From Bursaphelenchus xylophilus (taxonomy: Eukaryota; Nematoda; Chromadorea; Rhabditida; Aphelenchoididae), in the NCBI GenBank assembly GCA_904066235.2, contig CAJFCV020000003.1, positions 3,844,001 to 3,908,000 of the forward strand: 64,000 nt of DNA, in the 5' to 3' direction. The number at the start of each line of letters is the position of its first letter. Positions within the stretch are counted from its first letter, which is position 1. The notes under the pieces were generated by a model that ran no database searches, was not told the DNA's origin, and was given only the letters and a program-made list of their open reading frames with translations. Of the stretch, positions 1 through 10,740 are shown piece after piece. The translations under genes were made by a program, and so were the position numbers.

Positions 1-1180
1 GAGCTCATAAATCCGAGCTTCTGTGAAAACAAAAAAGGGTGTGGTCGCCTGTGGGGTCACCATATCAACAATTTAATTTAAGATTGCCTTGGTTGTACTA
101 CCACTGTTAGATGTGATTAGTACAAGCTTCCGAACCGCATGAACTGTTGTTGAATCCAGTCAAAACAACCTTTACATGATTTCAAAAACAAATTTCTCAA
201 CCAAAACACTGTTTCTTCCTACAACCACAAACCGCCACGCTACATTTTCTTTGCAAATTTGCGATTCAATCTTCACGGATTGTAGTAGAATTACAAATTT
301 TGTAGTTTTCTTAACCGGCTTGTTCAAATCGAATGTGTTTTGTATTTTCCGAAAAATTCGTTTGTTTTGTGAATGTGTGTGTTATTCTGTGAGAAGTTTG
401 TACCCCAACCCACATTACTCTGCTTTTATTTTATTCTTGTCTGATCTTACTGCGTCACAACGGCCCCTTCATCTATAGACTATGATACACCTGATGTGTG
501 AGCAATATGACGCGTATAGGTTAACGATCGATGGTGTAGACGGTTCGACAAATGGTTCACATGGCATTGGAACAATATTAGTTTACACACTGCTTGCAGA
601 ATGCATGTGGGGAAGAGCAATGTGTAACGTTTTCTGAGAAGGGCAAGATGTTTTTGAAACGTCATAAGCCAAGTTCTTTTCGGTCAATTGGCGGTTGGAA
701 AACTTTATTTTACACTGTGAAGATCTTGTATCGCAGATTTGTAGCGTCTTGCTTGCATCCCTTCCTATCGGACATGATGACTTTCCAGAATGTCGGGCAC
801 AGGTTTAGATTGGCATAAATATTATAATGTCTCATGAATGGCTGTTAAATGCAAGATTTTAGCTCGTCAGGAAGAAAGCATGTAGCTCCAAAGCGCTGGT
901 GAATCTTTTTACGATATCTTAGATGGCCGTTGGTACATATACATGAAGATTACGGGAAAGGGTAGATCGCGAAGGGGGAGACGAGGGGATTGAGGAACAA
1001 CCGGGCATCAGAGATGTCGTTTATTCCACATACACGCACGAGGAAAGAACGAGATGAAACTTATGGCTTTATAGGCGCAATTCATTATTAATATTTGGCA
1101 CTATCGCCAGTAGCTCACAATCAGCAGTCTCCATCGAAAAACATAAAAAATTAAGACCATCCGGCAATATGTGACTTTGA
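1..1180. other. Intergenic, no supported gene
   Basis: No open reading frame here combines an ATG, splice signals and protein-like composition. The longest open stretch (around 176-478, plus strand) is low-complexity and has no recognisable domain. The region probably holds the 3' flank of the small minus-strand gene that follows and unrelated spacer. Confidence 0.5.
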
Positions 1181-1264
1181 ACATTTATTGCATCCAAAGA
1201 AGTATGTACATACATGTTTAAAAAAATCTGAGATCATCAAAAAAAAATCAACGACAAGTGCGGC

Positions 1265-1629
1265 TTAAACACAGATAGTCAAGTCGTTGGTCCTTCTAGT
1301 CACCTGTTCTAGAAGATCATCTTCACTATCACTGGAGTGGCAATGGCCATGATGATTTTTGAAGCCATGTCTTAACATTTCGACCTCATCCATGGGAATT
1401 TTTGAGTTCTGAAAAAGCAAGGGTGACTTTCAGTGTATAGATAAATGGTAGAGAAGAGAAGTAAAAATGTAAATTAACTCACAATTATGGACTTTTTCTG
1501 AGGACAAGGGAGAACTCGGTAGGTCTCATAAACAATATGATCACATCTCTCGGGAAGGGTAAATCGGACTTGCTTGTCAGCATGGACAGTAGGATCAGAA
1601 GAGCTAGCAAAGTCGTTTCTAGCGGACAT
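1265..1629 (-). CDS. Small VRFT/PMDE-family protein, copy 1
   Basis: Unrecognised family; function unknown. Two exons, 1629-1483 and 1408-1265, are joined by a phase-0 GTGAGT...TTTTTCAG intron and give 96 aa. The N-terminal exon carries KQVRFTLPERCDH, the second exon begins NSKIPMDEVEMLRHGFKN and then has an acidic SSDSEDD run. These two blocks are shared with the genes at 3522-3845 and 7688-8115, which argues that all three are real. There is no signal peptide or membrane segment. The start is the first ATG after a TATA box (1697-1705); a minus-strand AATAAA lies at 1184-1189. The short length, acidic and Ser-rich tail and dense motifs would suit a small regulatory protein, but that is inference only. 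Confidence 0.75.
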
Positions 1630-1696
1630 TTTAGGGTACAAGTTTAGAATCAGAACTGTAAATCAAACAGTAGATACAATGGTGGAAACTTTTTAA

Positions 1697-1758
1697 CTAT
1701 TTATACTATTTTTGAGACCTAAAAACGTGACTTTTCAGAAGTAAAAACGTCCCCGCCC
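1697..1758 (-). promoter_or_regulatory. Promoter module of copy 1 (GC box, AAAGTCACGT, TATA)
   Basis: Reading the minus strand toward the gene: GGGCGGGG (1758-1751), AAAGTCACGT (1734-1725), then TATAAATAG (1705-1697), about 68 nt before the ATG. The same elements with nearly the same spacing precede the gene at 3522-3845. Confidence 0.6.
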
Positions 1759-1759
1759 A

Positions 1760-3440
1760 CACCTGTGACACCAGACTAGAACGGAAAAGAGGTTTCGCTA
1801 TAGTTTAACCACGAGCAATTGTGATGATTGAAGCGAGCACTCAATAAAAAAGGGAACCAAAGATTCTGGTGGATTCTCTATTTTTGAGTAGAGAATTTAG
1901 TGTTAAAAAAAATGTAGGTTGTGCAGTCATTGTTTTTTGACGGTCCAGAAAAAAGAATGGAATTGCAGAACTGTGCTCTGTTTCGACAGTCATTACAGAC
2001 AACATGCAAGGAAATCACGGGAAAATAGAAAACACATTTCATCGGAGTAATTGCGTGTTCTTCATGTGAAGAATTCAAGGTTTAACGGTCAGAATTGTTT
2101 GAAATTTTTGTATATGGTCTGGAGTGATCATAAAATAATTTCTGAAAATTTGGGTTTACGAATGCTGACTAGTTGATTGCAAATTTTGGACCCTGAGGGT
2201 CTCGAAAACGTTTCTAAATTTTGATAAATTACAATGTTGAAAGGTCGATTGTCTATGCAAAGCCTAAGCTACAGTAATTTGACTTGAACTTGAAGCAATA
2301 TAACCTATATTGTCTATGTTGTATCAATGTTTGACTTTAATAATTTGTTTTATGCTACTCTGCTTTTCCTGACGGCTCTATAGCATCTAGTATAACTTGA
2401 TGACAACAAAACGTTTGGTTGATGTAATGACTTCTGTGTAAGCATCAATCAAGCTTTTCTGATCAACAACGTATTTCGTCTTCAAATTCTTTTTGCTTTT
2501 GTTTTTCCCATTTCTCTACTTACATGAGTTTGTAGTCTAGTTTTCTTCTCTGACCTTCTCTGGCTTTACTGAATAACAATTACTGCTTGCTTTTACAATT
2601 AATTTGTAAACACGTTACTGTTTTGTGTTAGAATACATAGGAGAATCTTGGTTCAAAATAATGGACCAGAAATATAATATAGTGTGGAGTCAATCGAAAT
2701 AAAGATTATCCTCCCTTACATGTATCGTGACAAAAGCAGTTGTAAAACACTAAAAAACTTTTTGCTAAAGACTTGAAATTGTCACGTAGGCACCAAGAGT
2801 TTGTAGGCTTATTTGTGAAAAGTTGAACTGGTGGATGTTTTGAAGCGTCTACGTGCAGTTTTGGAGGTTACAACGGCGACAAAAATAAGGCTTTTTTACA
2901 ACACATAAATTTGGCAGGTTTATGGATGTAGAAGAACTAGAGTTTAACATTGAATATCGTTTGTATACATAATTACGATGGATTCCTGTGTGTTTCTATG
3001 CCTTGTAGCTGAATGCATTATTGTTGTGAAGGCCGAACAGTTGCGTTGACTGCCTCTGATGTTACAACGTTTCGAAGAACTCTACTTTCACAAACCTTGG
3101 ATCGGAAGTGCAACTTCATAAGTCACCATTGAGTTTTCATGGAAGTTCGGAAGGCGTCATTTTCTATCTGAATGCGTTATAGTACAAGGAAGTCGACTCT
3201 TCATTTTATGATGTATTAAAGTGTATTTATATAGACGCATCACCACTAGTTTTTACTCACAATGAGGCTTTTCGAGAAGTGTTGAACACACGACGGTAGT
3301 TTAGGAGCAAAATTTAAACCTTTACTATGCAATCTTACATTAGCCGGGTTGTGCTTTGGGTAGGATACTCAGTTATTTTTCAATTACTACATTACTATTC
3401 AGGCAGCTCTAAAATCAATATACCAAAGTAAAAATAGTTC
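1760..3440. other. Spacer between family copies 1 and 2
   Basis: No supported gene. The sequence is AT-rich. Short stretches around 2450-2600 resemble others around 4550-4790 and 5300-5520, which hints that the spacer was duplicated together with the small genes. I could not align them rigorously by eye. Confidence 0.35.
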
Positions 3441-3521
3441 ATTTCTATTTATTATTTACATAGAATGAATATATCAAATAGCGAGATCATTATGTACAAA
3501 TATTCTTGAAGTTCAAGGGAT

Positions 3522-3845
3522 TCATATCAGCATTGACAATCCGCTATTTCTCCTCGAACTTGACACCATCACATCCATGGCGCTGGTCAAGCATTGGCCG
3601 TGTTCGCTTCTGAACCCATGCTTCAGCATTTCAACCTCATCCATTGGGATTTTGCCGCTCTTCTTGGATTTGCGGCACACATTCGAAGCAGGGGAACGGT
3701 AGAAATCGCGTTCAAAAGAAACGTGTTCCGAGAATTTTGGGATGGTAAATCGAACATGACGTTCGGAATGGCTGGCTGTTGAATTCTGCGCCACCAAGAT
3801 GGAATGGCGAGGGGAAGAGCATTCACTGGAGCAACCGGCAGACAT
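3522..3845 (-). CDS. Small VRFT/PMDE-family protein, copy 2 (intronless)
   Basis: Unrecognised protein of 107 aa in a single uninterrupted exon. Residues about 29-46 read HVRFTIPKFSEHVSFERD, nearly identical to copy 3, followed by KSKKSGKIPMDEVEMLKHGF. In copies 1 and 3 an intron sits just before the PMDE block; here it is absent and the reading frame runs through. The open frame extends upstream to 4142, but the ATG at 3845 aligns with the starts of the other copies and lies about 100 nt after a TATA box (3954-3946), so I choose it. A minus-strand AATAAA lies at 3448-3453. The acidic tail of the other two copies is missing. Function unknown. Confidence 0.75.
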   Translation of the reverse strand: MSAGCSSECSSPRHSILVAQNSTASHSERHVRFTIPKFSEHVSFERDFYRSPASNVCRKSKKSGKIPMDEVEMLKHGFRSEHGQCLTSAMDVMVSSSRRNSGLSMLI

Positions 3846-3945
3846 GTTTAATAGTAGTTGTAGCTGTGTTAGCTTTAGCAATAGCAGAAAAAGTATTGAG
3901 AAACTGTATAGTAAACAGTGGATGGGTCTGTGGTCACTTCCCGAG

Positions 3946-4009
3946 CTTTTATACCCCACTTTGAGGGCGAAGTACGTGACTTTGGGCAAAACAAAAGTAG
4001 CCCGCCCCC
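3946..4009 (-). promoter_or_regulatory. Promoter module of copy 2 (GC box, AAAGTCACGT, TATA)
   Basis: Minus strand: GGGGGCGGG (4009-4001), AAAGTCACGT (3983-3974), GTATAAAAG (3954-3946). The gaps between elements match those upstream of copy 1 to within one base, while the bases between the elements differ. Confidence 0.6.
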
Positions 4010-4199
4010 GAGAATCGCTAGAAACTAGAAGACAAAAGCGCTGACTTTTGTTTAACTTGGAGAATCTTGGTGATTGAACATCCATTGTGAAGAGCAGAAT
4101 ACACTTAACAGTTGAACATTGCAGTGTTTCAGAGGTGTACATAGAGTTGATGGAACAATACAGTACAGTGTAAAAAGGCTAAACATTGTTTTGAAATCG

Positions 4200-7100
4200 A
4201 TAAAAACGAGGAAATTTTAATCAAAGGAATTATGAAAATGGTAATTTTTTTGACTTTGACCAGTGTTGAAAGGTATGACAAATAATGTAATAGCAGTCAT
4301 CATTTATGTTATGTCTTTTCAAGCCTTGAAAAGCTAAATCAACTCTATTTCAAAGGTCTTCAGTGCCGATTTTACCGCATTTTTACGAAGTTATTAAGCT
4401 GTCAGGCTTTAAAAATTCAAAAACTGTAGCTTTGTTCCATAATTATCGCCATTTCTGAAGTTCCAACACTTTAAAATTTATAGCATTCCATTCTGACCGT
4501 TATGATCATCGTTTGCAAACGCTACAAAAATTAGAGTCTGATTTTTCGCGCATGTGTGGTAATACCCATCACGTAGTCCATGTACCTGACTCATTGTGCT
4601 CTGCAGGATCATTACATTTCTGCCTTTTCATTGTTCATTTGGATTCTGAGCCAGCTTCTAATGTGCTTCCCTCTGAACCTTTTTGCTCTTACAACGTCAC
4701 TGTTCAAGTTAGAAGTTTAGATTCTCAAGGTGACAATTATGTATTTAGTTTTGTTGTAGTTTTGGCGGTGATATGGAAAGTGTAATGAAAACAGCTGCGA
4801 TCAAATCAATTAATATTGTGTGGCGAAGAGAGCGTAATATGTATTTAATAATATCATCATTTTTCGGGTTCGTTCGATTCGGAGAAGAGATACGTAGACA
4901 AGGAAAGACACGATGATACGTATGACTTTAGCGGCGACTGGACAATACTAATGTAGTGTCTTTTTTAAATACGTAGATATGTTTGCCAAATTTGTGAAAG
5001 GTGAAGCCCATATTAAGAGAAAGACCAGACACCGTATTTTACAACTTCAAGGGCTTTACAATCGAATTACTATAAAATTTTGTTATTTGCTTGATGATTC
5101 CGTAATTTATTTATCATGTTATCACTAAATTTAGACGTCTATTTAAAAATAGAAGCAAATGCAGTTAAATTTCTACTTGATTTCTTCCTAATACGATCTA
5201 AAAATCAAAACAGAACCTTTAGAAATTTTATTTTTGCTTCATTAATCAACTGACCAGACCACGTGGAAGACTCTCCATGTTAGAGCAACTTTCAAAATGC
5301 TGTTTGTTTTGTACAAGCAACAGCTTGCATTTGTGTATTGTGAAGCTCGTGTTTGTGTTTACAGACATGTTAACAAGCTGTTTCTGATCTCTAACCATTG
5401 CTTACTCTTCAGATTAGTTGTGAATTCGCGCATGTGTTTTGTCACGCAGGAGTTTGTGGTCGTCGCTGGTTTACTCTAGTTCATTCTCTTTTGACTTTAC
5501 TACGTCATGGCTGCTGCAGTTTTGATAATAGAATTGCGTAGAGACTTCGAGCTAGAACCTGGCAAATTGATATGACGATGAAAAAACATGACGAATTTTG
5601 ACGTCATGCTTTGGTAGAGTAATATAATTTTTTAGGGTTGAAGTATTTGGCTTTTGTGCCTCTTATTTTCATGCATGCTGGGCTAACACATTCAATTCTT
5701 CAATGTGTATATCCACTCTAATATCAAACCAGAATTTTTTTTTAATCTCTAGTACAATATTGCGGCAGTATAGGTCCTAGTTAAATTTTATGTCGGCAAG
5801 CCATATACGGTTTAAAAGCGCACTTCCTCAGCTACAAAACCGTATCTCCAACATACCCTGTAATGCATTTCAAAACTCACAGCGATTCTCACAACTTGAC
5901 GGCCCAAAAATACACTAGATTTATGGGACACTCTAATAATAAAAAGGATTTTTACTACGCAAGATGCCCTTAGCCAGCAAAAAACAAACCTATGACTTTG
6001 CAAATGCGTTGTAGAGATCATTCAGACCATAAAAACACCGATAAAATTATTAGTTTTGTGACTTATCGGTGATCTTCTACGTTTTGAGATCGAGGTTTAG
6101 TAAAGCCATCGTCGGGAGTTCCCTTATCGGGAATTTCTTCATCGTCATAAATGAACAAAAAAGGAGTCCCTTGGAACTCGATTAGAGCATTCCAAAGTTT
6201 ATGGCCTTAGACGCCACTGATAAAAAGTTTTGTTTTTGCGACTGGTCCCTGATCTCCGACATATACGATTCGATTAGGGAGGTAATGTGATGACAACACA
6301 GCTTGTCAAGGACTTCTCTAGGTCAAAAAATGCCCTTTAGCAGGTAAACAGAGAAGAAAATCCTTGAATCGATCAAAACACCTTGTGCGTTCATGGACTT
6401 TCAATTACCTCAAATCAGCTGCAAAACAGCACAAAAATCGTGAAAAAAATCTTGAAAGAAAAACAAAATCTCCAAAAACTTCTGAATTCTCCGTTAAAAA
6501 AAGGCGGAAATGAAGTGCAACATAGTCCGGTACATTAAAATTGCGAATTACAAAGCATTCCGAAGTTACTCATCGAATCTTCTTTTTCTGGAGAAGTCAA
6601 CTAGAAAGTGCATTTGTTCATTTCAACTTGAAATTCTAATTTTTTTAAATGTGATTTTCTCGGTACTTACAGAGTGCATGATGACAATTTTTATACGGCT
6701 AGAACGAGGGACTTTCAGAGTATCAAATTCTTTCCTTTTTTAGTTTTAAAATGTCTACTACAGCTAGCCGACAGCATAAAAAAGGTGCACCCCATTGGAT
6801 TTTTTTGTTTTTCGTAACGCTGTGTATTGGAAAAGTTATTTATAGCGATCTCTCGAGCAGCGAATGACGATTGATGGCAAAACAAATACACAGATATCTT
6901 CAAAAAATAATTTCTTGGAAAAACTGGCCAACATTTGCCTCTACGATTTGTTCTTTAGCGTTTACAGGGTATCTATCTCATAAAGTCCGCATCTATGAGC
7001 ACATTTTATTGCTGTTCAGGTCACATGTGGTGCGTTTCCTTTAGGGTATTATGCTTATTATTAGACCTTCCTAATCATCTATTTCCCCCATTCAGACAAG

Positions 7101-7560
7101 ATAATGCGCTTTGTTGTGAATTGATAATTCCTTTTAAAATTCCGTGTACTCCCGGAACTGATAACAAACTCATAACAAAGAAAAATTCAATATTGAAAAC
7201 AGGCTTTTTTATCTTTATCAGACACGTAATCTCTACTACTCCCTGTTATTTACAAATAATCTGTGTCTTACCACAAGATTAAACCTACAAAGCACTGGTT
7301 GTGGTCTGTTTTCCATGTGTTTTGTTGAATTGTTCCGACTTTTAACCGACTACACAAGAACTGGTGTCAGAGTCAGCGATTCTCTTGTTTTTGCAGTAGT
7401 TTGTACCCTTCTTCTACTCGGTAAAGAAAGTTACACTTTCCCGCGAACCCAGACCGAACCCATCTGAGCTGTAACGTCCGTTGCGGGCTCTTTGCTTAAC
7501 TTTTTCTTTATTTTTTGATCGCGGTCTTTTGACGTTCTTGCCCTTTGGCTTATAGTTCAG
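4200..7560. other. Long spacer before family copy 3
   Basis: No supported gene. Open frames around 4513-4785, 5297-5479 and 6995-7282 are short, lack a domain and have no paired splice sites. The 6050-6480 stretch has phrases that recur with variation (for example around TTATCGGTGATCTTCTACG and its neighbours), suggesting old repeats. Confidence 0.4.
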
Positions 7561-7565
7561 AAAAG

Positions 7566-7619
7566 GGGGCGGAGCCGATTTTATCTCTGCTTTTCCTTCC
7601 CCAAATTTGATATAAAAGG
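7566..7619 (+). promoter_or_regulatory. Promoter of copy 3 (GC box and TATA)
   Basis: GGGGCGG at 7566-7572 is followed by TATAAAAGG at 7611-7619, about 69 nt before the ATG at 7688. The AAAGTCACGT element of copies 1 and 2 is not seen here. Confidence 0.55.
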
Positions 7620-7687
7620 AGAAAGACGGTTGGCAATTTCATCAACTGTCTTTTAGCAGTTTAATAAGTGCCTAAAAAGTACTGAAA

Positions 7688-8115
7688 ATGTCCGTCTGTT
7701 CGAGTGCCTCCACCTCTTCGTTGTCCTCCATTTTGGTTTCGGACGGCGCTCCAGCGACTCATTCCAATAACCATGTTCGATTTACTATCCCAAAATTCTC
7801 GGAGCATGTTTCGTTCAAGAGAGACTTCTTCAGAGAGCCTTCGACCTCAAATTCTCAGCCTATCAAGGCGAAAAAGGTAAGATATTATAATAATTTATAT
7901 TGTACTTGACTTCTTTTGATGAGAAATCTAAAATTTTGCAATCTACTGTTAAAATCACTCTGCTTTTTACTAATTTTTGTTATTTTCAGAATCCTAAAGC
8001 TCCAATGGACGAATTGGAAATGCTAAGAAATGGCTACAAAAACCAACACGGCCATCTTGTGCACAGTGACAGCGATGATGACTTTGTCGAAACTTACAGA
8101 AGGATTCTTGTCTAA
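7688..8115 (+). CDS. Small VRFT/PMDE-family protein, copy 3
   Basis: Unrecognised family, 104 aa. Exon 1 is 7688-7876 and exon 2 is 7990-8115, joined by a phase-0 intron (GTAAGA...TTTTCAG). A Ser-rich N-terminus precedes HVRFTIPKFSEHVSFKRDFF. Exon 2 begins NPKAPMDELEMLRNGYKNQH and ends with an acidic SDSDDDF patch. The TATA box lies about 70 nt upstream and AATAAA (8156-8161) about 40 nt downstream, so the transcription unit is compact and apparently complete. It lies on the opposite strand from copies 1 and 2. No signal peptide, membrane segment or known domain is visible; function unknown. Confidence 0.8.
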
Positions 8116-8241
8116 GACCTCGTGCTTACCATTATCTGTACATTATTTATTGACTAATAAAAAAGAAATATTAAACTTGTATTGGTGCTTTTTTATTGGG
8201 TGTCTTCGTTTGAAATAAGTTTGTTTTTGAAATCTTTTGGA

Positions 8242-8334
8242 TCAATGATTCAGCCTCGCAAGTGTTCGCCGGCGGACTGCACGATTGTGCTCAATGAACT
8301 CTTCGGCTTTGAAGTCGAGGAAATCGTCCATAAT
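8242..8334 (-). pseudogene. Orphan terminal exon beside copy 3
   Basis: A minus-strand exon with a good acceptor (TTTTTCTAG before 8334) encodes 30 codons beginning IMDDFLDFKAEEFIEHNRAV and ending RLNH-stop. It opens in phase 0 with a Met-Asp close to its start, like the second exons of the VRFT/PMDE genes, but the rest is different. No matching upstream exon was found. The expected position is occupied by a transposon remnant from about 8415. It may be a broken gene, or the last exon of a gene I could not assemble. Confidence 0.35.
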
Positions 8335-8414
8335 CTAGAAAAATATTAGGGTAAAGACGTCTCGGTAACGAGGAATGCACACTGAATCCTTGCAAAAAGA
8401 ATCAGTGCTTTGTA

Positions 8415-8790
8415 CAGGTGTTTCAAAAAAAAGTGCACAAAGTTTTTGCAAGTATCTTGGTGCTCTTTGCAGCTATACAAGAACTTTCAATTAGTTTTAA
8501 AACTCGAAATCGAGCAGTTTTAGAATATGCAAAAGAATTTTTCCTCGTGTAGACCATTTTTTGGCGATGACATTTCACGCCTTTTTTGAAAATTATGTCT
8601 CGTGACAAAAACCAGACATCTTTACTACGGACGAAACAAGGCTTGTCACATCTACTAAGATGCATTCTGTTAGTGTCAGTGGCTTGGCGGAGGTTTCACA
8701 CACTGGCGAAGGCTCGACGGAGATTTTTGTACCGGCTTGGGGGCGTGGATTTTGAAAAACGGATGAAAATAATTTCTTTTTTCAGGTAAG
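8415..8790. mobile_element. Truncated copy of the CAGGGTGTTTCAAG element
   Basis: Starts TA|CAGGTGTTTCAAA and continues with the same order of motifs as the arms of the palindromic element at 24792-25738: AAAACTCGAAATCGAGCAG, then a stretch with GGCGGAGGTTTCACACAC. No matching right end was found, so the copy is degraded. Confidence 0.5.
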
Positions 8791-8799
8791 CTAGATCTT

Positions 8800-9540
8800 G
8801 CACTAAAAGGCTTCACCGGAGCAAGTGAAGTATGCATTGAACAGGTGCTTTTTTTGCAAAAATTTCATATTCAACCGGAATGAGACAAAGTTATGGGAAT
8901 TCATTCGAAAAGGAAAATTTGTGGATTACGGTAAAAAGTTGGGCATTTTCAACGGGCCAAAGGGTCAAAATCTCAGTTTGCTTGCTTTAATAGGTGTTAT
9001 TTCTGAGCAAAAAACTTTTATGTGCCAAATTCTAAAGTTTATCGAGCATTCTACAACCGGTTATATGTAGAGTTCTGCTGTCCTCCAAAAATTTCATCAA
9101 TTTCATTGTATTATTCACCTTTCGGAACTATCACAAAATTTCCTTGAAAGGATACGAGCTGTTGTCTGAATTAGCATAAAGCTCTCTTTAAAATGCGCTT
9201 ACTACAGTATACTACCAAAATTTCACAAAAAATTATATTTTTGCGTTTATGATGACGCTACAATGTTTGTATTTATCGCAATTTTTAATTAGGAGATTGC
9301 GTGGGTATCAATAAGATGATATCAGACTTAAAAATTAATAATGACAGCATTAAGGGATAGCCCAAAATTTTAATTTCCGTTTCTTATCACATTTTAGATA
9401 CATTAAGAGGTTGTTTTTGGATACTTCCGCTACTGGTTGATAAGTAAAACTACAATATGGGCGATTGAGCATTGAGAACTCATGATTACTATAAATACTT
9501 GCTGTTTTCTGCAGCAGACATTTTGTTCAGCCTAATGCTC
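8800..9540. other. Intergenic, no supported gene
   Basis: One short open frame (8825-9070) has no domain and no upstream ATG context. The region is AT-rich spacer. A TATAAATAC at about 9491 is not followed by a convincing gene. Confidence 0.4.
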
Positions 9541-9542
9541 GA

Positions 9543-9902
9543 TTAATTGTCTGTAAATGAAAAAAATGCAACGTAAAGTTAGTCATCACCTTACCGTATA
9601 AAATTTCCGTTTTAGACCAAAGTATCGCTGCAACTGGAATTTCTTCAAAAAGTCGCGCGTATCAATTATGGATCATCAAGCCCGTAATGCTACCCACAGT
9701 TACGATCACGCTGATTCGCGCGTTCCTTGAGCAGTTCTTTACATTCTGCTCATCCCCCAAGAAAAACATTTACCTACCAGATCATACGAAAGAGGATTCT
9801 TCGTCCGACAAACGTTCTCTGGGGTCTTCAAGTTCTCGTCAACCTTACAGTCAGGCCTCTTGTAACGAAGGCGTTTGGTCCCCGGCATTTCTTGGATGTT
9901 GT
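9543..9902 (-). CDS. Tentative small exon chain, unrecognised
   Basis: A weak model. The exon 9902-9774 has a strong acceptor (CTATTTTTCAG) and donor (TAG|GTAAAT) and is open in only one frame (NIQEMPGTKRLRYKRPDCKV...). It joins in phase to 9633-9595 and then to 9550-9543, which ends at TAA. The basic, Cys-containing peptide matches no family I know and no first exon with an ATG was located upstream. The plus strand here also carries a Ser-rich open frame, but its splice sites are poorer. Confidence 0.22.
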
Positions 9903-10116
9903 CTGAAAAATAGGTCATCATAAAGGGTTACGGTATTTTCAATAGAAGAGAAAATGTTCGTAATGATTTTGGGTATGCAAATGAGATTTTGAGACCTAAG
10001 GACAGAGAGAAGGGCCATTACAGAAAGTTTTTTGTCCAAAAAATTTAAATTTTTCCCAGAAAAAAATTTTTAAAAGTATTCTGCTCTTTTTCACTAACAT
10101 AAATCTTGATTTTTTA

Positions 10117-10714
10117 TCAGTCTGTCGGGAAAATAATGACCACACAGCCGCAGCGAAAATCGTGTAGTAAAAGCAATCTGATTTTGCCACGACTAGGCAT
10201 GGCTCCGGGCCGGGCTTTGCAAAATTTTCCGGCCCGGGCCGGGCCGACTAATTTCTCGGCCCGACTCCGGGCTTCGATTTTCAGGCCCGGCCCGGCCCGG
10301 GCCGGCCCGGTTTTTTTGAAATTTGAGTTTTGCCCGGAAAAAAGGAAAAAATAAGCTTTTACAATAGGATTTTTCATTTTTTCGAACACACTGCTGATAG
10401 CGAACGTAAAGTGACCTTATGTACCTAGGTTTTGCTAAATTTTTCTTTACATCTTGCGAAAGTTTTCCATAATTTTCTTTTCATTTCCCGCTTTCTTTCT
10501 TTCCAAACTAGTATAAAATTTTCCGGGCCGAACCGGGCCGGGCTTTCCAAATTTCCCAAGCCCGGGCCCGGGCCGGACTTGGAGATTTAAGCCCGGGCCT
10601 GCGGCCCGGGCCGGGCTGGCCCGGTTTGCAGCCATGCTTAGCCACGACACGATTAATTCGCCGCAATGAAATTTTCGTTGCGACATTGTGCTCATTATTT
10701 TCCCGACAGACTGA
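10117..10714. mobile_element. TCAGTCTGTCGGG inverted-repeat element, copy a (GC-rich filler)
   Basis: Bounded by TATCAGTCTGTCGGGAAAAT on the left and its reverse complement on the right, with TA on both sides as the likely target duplication. At 598 bp it is about four times longer than most copies. The interior is dominated by a GC-rich inverted array of CCGGGCC/GGCCCGG words in an otherwise AT-rich window. Open frames inside it, rich in Pro-Ala-Arg-Gly, are products of that array and are not called as genes. Confidence 0.8.
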
Positions 10715-10740
10715 TAAGAACTCATAATTATAAAAATAAA

